This document shows, one piece after another, positions 1 through 5,092 of a stretch of DNA of 5,376 bases. The stretch is from NCBI GenBank assembly GCA_016786965.1, contig JAEUVL010000346.1:1-5376 (forward strand), in the 5' to 3' direction. A model generated the notes under the pieces. That model worked only from the letters and a program-made list of their open reading frames with translations. It did not search any database and had not been told where the DNA came from. Position numbers and translations under genes: made by a program. Origin of the DNA: Chitinophagaceae bacterium (GTDB lineage: Bacteria > Bacteroidota > Bacteroidia > Chitinophagales > Chitinophagaceae). Position 1 is the stretch's first letter, and each line of letters opens with the position of its first letter.

Positions 1-300
1 TACAGCGACCGGGTGAACAAGCCTGTTCATACCGTGGTGCAGTATAACTATACCATGGAGGCCAGCCGTGACTATATGCTTACCCAGGCAAGAGAACAAC
101 GTAATATGTCCTTTGAAAGGATATTCGACCATTGCGAGAACCGGGTACATGCTATATTTCTTTTTCTGTCTGTATTGGAACTGGTGCAGCAGAAATTCCT
201 GAAGATAGTGATAGGCGAAGGGAAGAATAATTTTATCATCGAGTATAATGAGCCGGAAAACCGGCTGGCTGAGTTTTCTGAAACATCCGGTGAAGAATAG
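1..300 (+). CDS. scpA: Segregation and condensation protein A, C-terminal part (5' end outside window)
   Basis: The reading frame is open from base 1 (it begins Y-S-D-R-V-N-K-P) to the TAG at 298-300, giving 99 residues of a longer protein. ScpA is the kleisin that bridges the SMC ATPase heads and, with ScpB, forms the bacterial condensin acting on the nucleoid. The visible part fits the ScpA C-terminal winged-helix domain that contacts SMC: a 'SFERIFDHCENRVHAIFLFLS' helix pair, then 'LELVQQKF' and a beta-wing with 'FIIEY' (family pattern: SFeelf...r.e.v..FLalLEL.....v). A GTG at 13 is not the start, because coding sequence continues upstream and the N-terminal SMC-binding region is missing. 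About 60-70% of a typical ~250-residue ScpA lies outside the window. A perfect 6-bp hairpin (AGCCGG-AAAA-CCGGCT, 251-266) lies within the coding end. The next gene follows after 36 nt on the same strand, so cotranscription is possible. Confidence 0.85.
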   Translation, partial: YSDRVNKPVHTVVQYNYTMEASRDYMLTQAREQRNMSFERIFDHCENRVHAIFLFLSVLELVQQKFLKIVIGEGKNNFIIEYNEPENRLAEFSETSGEE

Positions 301-336
301 TAAACCAACCTTTATAACTAACAAAAACAATCAAAC

Positions 337-774
337 ATGAAAAGATCAGCAACTGCCAACTGGAAAGGCTCCGGAAAAGAAGGTAGCGGTAAGTTGGTTA
401 CCCAATCGGGAGTCATTAAAAATAAGAACTACGATTTCAGAAGCCGCTTTGAAGATGGCTCTTATACCAATCCGGAAGAATTGATTGCCGCAGCACATGC
501 CGGCTGTTTTTCGATGAAACTGAGTTTTGTACTTGGTGCCGCAGGCTTTACACCCAGCCGTATTGAAACAAAATGCACCATTACGCTTGAAGGCGGCGCT
601 ATAACCGGCAGTCACCTGGAAGTGAAAGCTAAAGTCCCTAAATGCAAGGCCGGCGCCTTTGCAGAGTATGCGGCAGATGCCAAAGCTAATTGCCCGGTAA
701 GCAAACTGCTGAGCACCGAAATAACCATGGAGGCCAGCCTGGTGAAATCATTTAAAGCAACACCTGCGGGATAA
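337..774 (+). CDS. osmC: OsmC-family peroxiredoxin (organic hydroperoxide reductase)
   Basis: 145 residues, the usual length for OsmC. Members are cytoplasmic thiol peroxidases that reduce organic hydroperoxides through two conserved cysteines. The key motifs are present: 'RF' with R37, which matches the catalytic arginine; 'TNPEELIAAAHAGCFSM' with E47/E48 and the peroxidatic C57; and 'CPVSKLLSTEITMEA' with the resolving C119. The order and spacing (62 residues between the cysteines) match E. coli OsmC, and the match is closer to the OsmC branch than to Ohr. Two further cysteines (C80, C103) are not part of the usual pair. The ATG at 337 is chosen because 'MKRSATANWKGSGKEGSG' aligns with the OsmC N-terminus. 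The leader is A-rich (ACAAAAACAATCAAAC) with no Shine-Dalgarno sequence, as is normal in Bacteroidota. A strong hairpin terminator follows 20 nt after the stop. No dedicated OxyR- or OhrR-like operator was recognised. The family call is firm; the physiological substrate is inferred. Confidence 0.93.
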   Translation: MKRSATANWKGSGKEGSGKLVTQSGVIKNKNYDFRSRFEDGSYTNPEELIAAAHAGCFSMKLSFVLGAAGFTPSRIETKCTITLEGGAITGSHLEVKAKVPKCKAGAFAEYAADAKANCPVSKLLSTEITMEASLVKSFKATPAG

Positions 775-794
775 TATCATACATTAACGTTTTG

Positions 795-825
795 AAGCCA
801 CTCTGTATGGGTGGCTTTTTTGTTT
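795..825 (+). terminator. Rho-independent terminator after osmC
   Basis: A 7-bp perfect stem (AAGCCAC at 795-801 pairs with GTGGCTT at 811-817) encloses a 9-nt loop. A run of six T (816-821), then GTTT, follows. It lies 20 nt after the osmC stop codon, as expected for an intrinsic terminator of the scpA/osmC transcript. On the opposite strand the hairpin lacks a U-tract, so it should act mainly in the + direction. Confidence 0.85.
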
Positions 826-838
826 ACGTACCGGCGCC

Positions 839-868
839 CCCTGTCAGACGGAGGACCGTCAGACAGGG
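839..868. repeat. Imperfect palindrome between convergent genes (possible dispersed intergenic repeat)
   Basis: CCCTGTCAGACGG (839-851) and CCGTCAGACAGGG (856-868) form a 13-position stem with a single A-A mismatch at 846/861 and an AGGA loop. It starts 13 nt after the osmC terminator and ends 1 nt before the stop codon of the minus-strand transpeptidase gene. There is no T-tract on either side, so it is not a classical intrinsic terminator. It may cap or stabilise the 3' end of the minus-strand transcript, or be a REP-like element. Copy number elsewhere in the genome cannot be judged from this window; there is no second copy here. Confidence 0.7.
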
Positions 869-869
869 C

Positions 870-1511
870 TTATTCGAATATCCAAAGCAGTACCGGTTTT
901 TTCGAATCGTTGATGATTGTCTTTAATCTTAATAGGAAATTAGGCGAAACGGTGGGGCAGCCATTGCTCTGGCAGATCTCATCACTGATCTCTGTATCCG
1001 ATACACAACTGTGGCCATGTAATACCACGGTGCGTTCAAATGCATTGTTATTGGTGCTGTCAAGCCCGTGCAGTTTATAGGAGTAACCCCACTTACCAAT
1101 ATAGGAATGGCCGATCTTGTACTTGCCCAATGAAGTACAGCCGCTGCCTACCACATTGCTGTATTTTCTCCCCTCCAGCCAGTATTGAAAACAATTGCCA
1201 TGTGCCACCAGGCCGGCAGACTGTACCGTATCTTTTTTCAGGTCGTAAATAAAGAAGCGGTTTTGTCCGGAAGGAAGGGTCATGTCTATCAGGAAACAAA
1301 TATTGTCATTGTATCCTTTTTGCTGTGTTAAGTTTTTTGCCTGGGCAGCTTTTTTAAACAGCTTTTCAGTGGTGTTTTCCGGAGCAGGTTGTGTCCTTTC
1401 TTTTTTTGAGAAGTGCAGCTCCTTTATTTTTTCACCGGATGATGAATGCGTGAAGAAGGAGAGGGCTATTATGGCGATACAGGCCAGGGCAAAAAGTCGG
1501 AGAAGTTTCAT
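870..1511 (-). CDS. Exported L,D-transpeptidase-like protein (murein L,D-transpeptidase catalytic domain family, YkuD_2 type)
   Basis: 213 residues from the ATG at 1511. The frame runs upstream to 1565, but only this start places a basic n-region and hydrophobic stretch (residues 1-20, MKLLRLFALACIAIIALSFF) at the N-terminus, so it is probably a signal peptide or membrane anchor. C11 is too close to the start for a convincing lipobox. Residues ~25-65 are a polar linker and ~70-213 the catalytic domain. Visible motifs are 'KLHGLDSTNNNAFER' (147-160), 'VVLHGHSCVSD' with H165, and 'QSNGCPTVS' with the presumed nucleophile C185. These match the YkuD_2 pattern (L.GLd.sN..A..R..viHg..yvs....RS.GCPav), although the usual Arg before the Ser is Gln here (Q181). 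Such enzymes are expected to act on peptidoglycan peptides in the periplasm; activity is not shown. The mature part has six cysteines (72, 107, 125, 169, 180, 185), so disulfides are possible. The barrel gene lies 91 nt upstream on the same strand. Confidence 0.85.
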   Translation of the reverse strand: MKLLRLFALACIAIIALSFFTHSSSGEKIKELHFSKKERTQPAPENTTEKLFKKAAQAKNLTQQKGYNDNICFLIDMTLPSGQNRFFIYDLKKDTVQSAGLVAHGNCFQYWLEGRKYSNVVGSGCTSLGKYKIGHSYIGKWGYSYKLHGLDSTNNNAFERTVVLHGHSCVSDTEISDEICQSNGCPTVSPNFLLRLKTIINDSKKPVLLWIFE

Positions 1512-1515
1512 ATAA

Positions 1516-1550
1516 CAGTTGGTTAGAATAAACAGTTGAGATACCAACTG
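1516..1550. promoter_or_regulatory. Repeated CAGTTG/CAACTG boxes in the leader of the transpeptidase gene
   Basis: CAGTTGG (1516-1522), CAGTTG (1533-1538) and the inverse CCAACTG (1544-1550) lie just upstream of the ATG at 1511. The last two boxes can form a 6-bp stem with a 6-nt loop; the first and last form a 7-bp inverted pair. This could be an operator or an mRNA leader structure near the start codon. The repeats are visible directly; a function is only a guess. No convincing TAnnTTTG promoter was found in the 91-nt gap (1512-1602), only a weak TACGTTCA on the minus strand. Confidence 0.3.
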
Positions 1551-1602
1551 AACGTAAATCCACACAATCGATTTACCTCAAACCGTTAAAGCTTTCTAAA
1601 AA

Positions 1603-2211
1603 TCAGAAGCGCCAGCCGGCATACAATTGCACCACATTATTCTTAGCATTAAGACGGGGAATATAAGAGGGCCAGTTGCCACCTACCGGAGGCTCTTCAA
1701 TTATGCTATTGAAACTGATATTGATCCGTCCGCCGACAAAGAATCCACTGATAGGAAATATTTCGATGCCACCCGCCGCTGCGTAATCAAAGCGGTTAAA
1801 ATAGTCGAGCAGTCCGTTGTTGGTGTTACCTCCGGTACTGTCTACATTGGCATTCAGCAGGAAGGCGATCTGTCCGCCTGCATGCAATTGAATTCGTTTG
1901 CCCAGGTTAATGGTAAGTAATTGCGGCAGCATGAGGTAATCAAGGTTCACATTTCCAGTGTTGGTATTGGTTTTATAATCATAGCCCTGGCGGGAAAGAA
2001 TGATCTCCGAACGGAAGCCGAATATTTTTTTTGCTTTGGGAGCAATATATCCCCCTACCATATGACCGGTACGGCTACTGTTGCTGAACCCAGCCGTGGA
2101 TGTAATATTGGCAAAGTTGAGACCGGCTTTGAGGCCAAGGTTTAGGTTAAGTTGTGCATCTATTGATGCTGCCGGTAAACAAATGACCAGTAAAAAAAGG
2201 ATCTTTTTCAT
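1603..2211 (-). CDS. Outer-membrane beta-barrel protein (PorT / OMP_b-brl_2 type)
   Basis: 202 residues from the ATG at 2211. The open frame extends to 2313, but the first 34 codons would put a second hydrophobic segment ahead of an obvious signal peptide (MKKILFLLVICLPAASIDAQ, cleavage likely after A19), so the internal ATG is preferred. The mature protein starts with 'LNLGLKAGLNFANI', typical of Bacteroidota small barrels. It then alternates amphipathic strands with turns rich in Gly/Asn/Asp ('STGGNTNNG', 'EEPPVGGNWPS') and ends in 'VVQLYAGWRF'; the C-terminal aromatic residue fits BAM-dependent insertion into the outer membrane. The length suggests an 8-10 stranded barrel. The family is known mostly as uncharacterised porin-like proteins, so no substrate can be given. 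The transpeptidase gene lies 91 nt downstream on the same strand with no strong terminator between, so the two may be cotranscribed. Upstream is a divergent region shared with the carbonic anhydrase-like gene; a weak TACCTTTA box (2247-2254, minus strand) lacks a clear -33 partner. Confidence 0.85.
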   Translation of the reverse strand: MKKILFLLVICLPAASIDAQLNLNLGLKAGLNFANITSTAGFSNSSRTGHMVGGYIAPKAKKIFGFRSEIILSRQGYDYKTNTNTGNVNLDYLMLPQLLTINLGKRIQLHAGGQIAFLLNANVDSTGGNTNNGLLDYFNRFDYAAAGGIEIFPISGFFVGGRINISFNSIIEEPPVGGNWPSYIPRLNAKNNVVQLYAGWRF

Positions 2212-2288
2212 TGCAGGCGGGTTAATGGTTGAGCACTGAGAAAGGATAAAGGTAAAATGAATTTTGTTGATGAGAGCAGCGTAATAGT

Positions 2289-2335
2289 TTAAGATCAGAA
2301 ACGCAGAAGACAAGTTAAGAACAGCCTAACGCAGA
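2289..2335. repeat. Pair of imperfect direct repeats in the divergent intergenic region
   Basis: TTAAGATCAGAAACGCAGA (2289-2307) recurs as TTAAGA-ACAG-CCT-AACGCAGA (2315-2335). The TTAAGA and CAG blocks repeat at a 26-bp interval and the AACGCAGA block at 28 bp because of two extra bases. The two copies lie between the divergently transcribed barrel gene (start 2211) and the carbonic anhydrase-like gene (start 2421). This position suits tandem regulator-binding sites, but no regulator is identified. Confidence 0.5.
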
Positions 2336-2349
2336 GGCGGCAGGCATAG

Positions 2350-2413
2350 AATACCCTGTTTTTGGTATTGGGGAGGCGGAACAGTAGAGTATATTGCTCT
2401 TTCTTACCAATAC
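2350..2413 (+). promoter_or_regulatory. Mutually exclusive inverted repeats upstream of the LCIB-like gene
   Basis: AATACC (2350-2355) is complementary to GGTATT (2364-2369), forming a 6-bp stem with an 8-nt loop. The overlapping GTATTGG (2365-2371) is instead complementary to CCAATAC (2407-2413), which lies 7 nt before the ATG. The central element can therefore pair with either arm, but not both. This could be a switchable leader if transcription starts upstream of 2350, or a set of operator half-sites if it starts near 2404. The stems are short and chance is possible. Confidence 0.3.
2368..2397 (+). promoter_or_regulatory. Candidate Bacteroidota-type promoter for the LCIB-like gene
   Basis: TTG (2368-2370), a 19-nt spacer and TATATTGC (2390-2397) resemble the Bacteroidota -33 TTTG/TTG and -7 TAnnTTTG elements at the accepted spacing. 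The -7 box matches 4-5 of the 6 fixed positions. Transcription would begin around 2404, giving a leader of under 20 nt before the ATG at 2421. This was read by eye and is not unique enough to be certain. Confidence 0.35.
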
Positions 2414-2420
2414 TTTTCTT

Positions 2421-3218
2421 ATGAATAATTATGACAGAATCATTAGAAACTACTATCCCAACGCCCTTCCACACGGGGTGGTTATCAGCAGGGTCACAAG
2501 ATTTATACGGGAGGAGCTACATATCAACCCCGATGTACTGGTAGCGGGTAATAGCATCTGCAGTGATGACATTAATGCCATACAATTTCCTAATGTGGGG
2601 CGTGAATTGCTTGGCCCGTTTAATTTGGGCGGGCTGGGTGGTTACCCCTTTACGGGAGTTACCGGAGTAAGCGCATTCACGCATCATAAAACTGATGCGA
2701 ACTCAGTGCTTGTTTTTTTTGCACCTCATATTGGCATCTCATTGTTTGCTGACCCGGTGAATGGTGTGCCGGGATTTGTTAAACGTATTGGACAAAACAA
2801 AGCATCCGATTGTTGCGGTGCCTTGTGGGGTGCTATTAAAATAGTAGCAGACCTTGATCAACCTATTGACCTTTGCAGTGACGTGCAGGAGTTCCAGGAA
2901 AACTCACTGGTCAATATCTTGTTTCCGTATAAGGATGAGCTTAGCCGGTTGCCCGATAATCAGAAGATCATTTTTGCAACAAATGTTTTATACGGGCATA
3001 CCAGGGCGGAGCTGAGGGCATTGGTCAGCAGGCAGCATGATCTTCCTCCCGGCTTTTTGATCGTATATGTGGGAGGCACCATTATCAATGTGGATGATAA
3101 CGCTGAAGTGGAAGCCTATCTTGCGCTTGATGAATTACGCATTGGTTCGCCATTGGAGAAAACGGAAACAGATCACCTGGAACGATTCTCACACTGGGTA
3201 AAAGAGAATGCCGGATGA
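2421..3218 (+). CDS. LCIB/LCIC-family beta-carbonic anhydrase-like protein
   Basis: 265 residues from the ATG at 2421; a TTG at 2394 is in frame but would only add nine residues overlapping the leader. The protein matches the LCIB (limiting-CO2-inducible B) family, known from Chlamydomonas, diatoms and scattered bacteria, whose fold and zinc site are those of beta-carbonic anhydrases (CO2 + H2O to HCO3- + H+). Motifs in order: 'NSICSDDI' with C47 and D49 (CxD); 'GPFNLGGLGGYPFTGVTG' (65-82), the glycine-rich family signature; 'FTHHK' (86-90); 'VFFAPHIGIS' with H103; and 'SDCCGALWGAI' with C132 (C131 adjacent). The probable zinc ligands C47, H103 and C132 are all present, with spacings of 56 and 29. 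No signal peptide is seen, so it is expected in the cytoplasm. Residues ~150-265 are mixed alpha/beta and less diagnostic. No bicarbonate transporter, Rubisco or carboxysome gene is adjacent. It is convergent with the next gene, with an 18-nt gap and no clear terminator. The family call rests on recalled motifs; catalytic activity is unproven, since some LCIB proteins are inactive alone. Confidence 0.8.
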   Translation: MNNYDRIIRNYYPNALPHGVVISRVTRFIREELHINPDVLVAGNSICSDDINAIQFPNVGRELLGPFNLGGLGGYPFTGVTGVSAFTHHKTDANSVLVFFAPHIGISLFADPVNGVPGFVKRIGQNKASDCCGALWGAIKIVADLDQPIDLCSDVQEFQENSLVNILFPYKDELSRLPDNQKIIFATNVLYGHTRAELRALVSRQHDLPPGFLIVYVGGTIINVDDNAEVEAYLALDELRIGSPLEKTETDHLERFSHWVKENAG

Positions 3219-3236
3219 CATACTCGATTTTACCGG

Positions 3237-5081
3237 TCAGTATTCAATCCTGATATTATTTAAGTAAAACACATCGTTAGGATTATCGCTGTTCTTTCCT
3301 TTATAGCGACTGAATGTGCAGAGATTATATTTTGCTGCAGATAAAAATACTCCCGGCAGGTCAGCAACGCTCTTGCCGTTGATGATCACAACTATACCAT
3401 CACCATTTCGTTGTATTTGTACCTGGTGATTGTTTTTGTCTTTGTAAAAATCAGGCAAAGTGATACGCTTGTTGAATTTCAACGATTCCCGGTTGTCATA
3501 CGAATAGATAGTAAGGGTGCCGCCTCCATTCCAGTAAGGATCGAACCAACATATCACCCGGTTGAAATTACCAACATAGCTTTCATATAAACTCCAGTAC
3601 ATAGCCTGGTTATCATCGAGGCGGTAGCGTTCACCAATATTGTCATAGGCAATATCGGCCAGGGTTACGGTAAAGGATCCGCTGTTATAAGCGATATCTG
3701 CATTCCATTGCAGATCGAATGAAAGAGAGAATTTATCCTTTATTTCTTTATTGTATTGGTGAGGGTACCAGTACCCATCCTGTGTCATAGCCAGCCATTT
3801 GGTATTACCGAGGGATCTCACTCCGATATTCTTCATGCCTAACCAACCGCCTGGGAAGAGACCATCACCTGTTTTGTCGAAACTTATATTCACAGGTCCT
3901 TTATCTTCCTGTTTAGCAGTTGTTAACTGTTTTGCTGCTGCAGAGGCATTTATGTTATTGATACCAGTTGGGTTTTTAGCAGGTTCTCCTACCATTCTGG
4001 CCAAAACATCGAGGTTGAACTGGCTATAAAAAAGATCCATAAAGTTCTTTTTTGGCAGGTCTTCGTCCTGTCTTCTTACATAAAAAGCTATACACTGAGG
4101 CTCATCTTTAGGTTTTGTTTTATCAAAAAAATCGAGGTTGTCAATCCAGACATTATAGCCATCACCAGCCGGCGCTGTTAATTCATCAGGACGGAAGTTA
4201 TCGGAGTTTACTTTTTTAACATAGGCGGTCTCATTGATATTCGCTTGTTTGATTGCTTCAGGATACCAGGAACTTAGTTTTTCCTTTTCAAGTTTAAGAC
4301 TATTCAAATAGTTTTTTCCTGATTCTAACTGTTGCCACCGGTAATCCTTTTTTTGTTTTTCTGCGGAAGTAAGACTGTTGAATGTTTTTTCATAATCGGC
4401 TACAATTTTTTCCTGCCGGGGTATTAATTCGGACAGTCTTTTTTCATGGTATATTTTATAGGAAGTGAATAATTCTTTATTGGTCAGTTTTCGCCAGGGC
4501 AAGTCTTTTCTTGGTGAAAAGAAGTAGCAGTGTTTTAATATTTGTTCCGGCCGGTATTGACTGTATAGTATTTTATTGCCTGCTGCATCAGTCTGTATTT
4601 CAATATTCACCACCCGGATATTGGATTCATACTCATGGTATTTTACCTCTGTACCTTCATGTGGCAAAGGAAATTTTTCTCCGCCAAGCTGGTTGATGGC
4701 AAAATATACCCAGCAGCCTGTTACTGCATTTGGTTTCAGTTCATTATATCCTTTCAGGCATTCATAATTTTTCAGCATCAGGTAGTTTTCATAAGCTGCT
4801 GGGCTGTTAGTGTACCAAAATGCTTTTCCCTTCGGAAAGGCAATGCTGTTAGTGGCATGTAATCCGTCCAATGCCACCGGCATGATGCGTTGCAGTTCTT
4901 TACGGATGGGTTCTGAAAATTTCCATTGGCTGGCCGGGATAGGGTCCTGGAAAGAGGGAGCGGTATTTTGCCATACCCATTTGCCGGGTACTTTGTTTAC
5001 ATCAAGGGTGTTACAGTCAACTTTTTGTGCAACGATAGCAGAAGTAAATATGCAAAGTAGTATGGTGAGTGTGTTTTTCAT
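3237..5081 (-). CDS. Large secreted protein of unknown function with helical middle and beta-rich C-terminal domain
   Basis: 614 residues from the ATG at 5081. The signal peptide is clear (MKNTLTILLCIFTSAIVAQ, likely cleaved after A18), so the protein is exported. Residues ~25-200 form a mixed region with scattered Cys (23, 108, 123, 185) that I do not recognise. Residues ~203-285 are highly charged and helical (runs of E, K, Q, R), possibly a coiled coil. A Q/K/A-rich linker follows at ~375-395. Residues ~397-614 look like a concanavalin/LamG-like beta-sandwich: 'ISFDKTGDGLFPGGW' opens it, 'KFSLSFDLQWN' (450-460) and 'HQVQIQRNGDGIVVIINGK' (552-570) are typical strands, and 'VFYLNNIRIEY' closes it. 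Similar domains bind or cleave glycans or mediate adhesion, but no catalytic motif can be assigned. No C-terminal type IX sorting domain is visible, because the sandwich runs to the last residue. It starts 11 nt after the stop of the upstream gene, so the two probably form an operon. Confidence 0.8.
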   Translation of the reverse strand: MKNTLTILLCIFTSAIVAQKVDCNTLDVNKVPGKWVWQNTAPSFQDPIPASQWKFSEPIRKELQRIMPVALDGLHATNSIAFPKGKAFWYTNSPAAYENYLMLKNYECLKGYNELKPNAVTGCWVYFAINQLGGEKFPLPHEGTEVKYHEYESNIRVVNIEIQTDAAGNKILYSQYRPEQILKHCYFFSPRKDLPWRKLTNKELFTSYKIYHEKRLSELIPRQEKIVADYEKTFNSLTSAEKQKKDYRWQQLESGKNYLNSLKLEKEKLSSWYPEAIKQANINETAYVKKVNSDNFRPDELTAPAGDGYNVWIDNLDFFDKTKPKDEPQCIAFYVRRQDEDLPKKNFMDLFYSQFNLDVLARMVGEPAKNPTGINNINASAAAKQLTTAKQEDKGPVNISFDKTGDGLFPGGWLGMKNIGVRSLGNTKWLAMTQDGYWYPHQYNKEIKDKFSLSFDLQWNADIAYNSGSFTVTLADIAYDNIGERYRLDDNQAMYWSLYESYVGNFNRVICWFDPYWNGGGTLTIYSYDNRESLKFNKRITLPDFYKDKNNHQVQIQRNGDGIVVIINGKSVADLPGVFLSAAKYNLCTFSRYKGKNSDNPNDVFYLNNIRIEY

Positions 5082-5092
5082 GCAGAGCTGAA

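Noticed and set aside
251..266. Perfect hairpin AGCCGG-AAAA-CCGGCT near the end of scpA as a terminator
   Set aside because: It lies inside the coding sequence, 31 nt before the stop codon, and only four T occur some 8 nt downstream. The codons (E-P-E-N-R-L) explain it adequately.
811..1080. Plus-strand open frame of 89 codons opposite the transpeptidase gene
   Set aside because: It begins inside the osmC terminator and the palindrome and runs antisense to a well-supported gene, with no domain-like sequence.
1512..1565. Upstream extension of the transpeptidase frame to a start at 1565
   Set aside because: It would add 18 residues in front of a typical signal sequence and overlaps the repeat-containing leader; the ATG at 1511 gives a normal exported protein.
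2212..2313. N-terminal extension of the barrel protein, or a remnant of a second barrel gene ending in R-F-stop on the minus strand near 2295
   Set aside because: The signal peptide at the ATG at 2211 fixes the start. The short R-F-stop reading lacks any further barrel-like sequence upstream and is probably chance.
3211..3236. CCGG...CCGG pair in the 18-nt gap between convergent genes as a bidirectional terminator
   Set aside because: The complementarity is only four bases and there is no T-tract on either strand; no terminator can be supported here.
4510..5091. Several overlapping plus-strand open frames opposite the 614-residue protein
   Set aside because: They are antisense shadows with no coherent composition, no family resemblance and mutual overlap in different frames.
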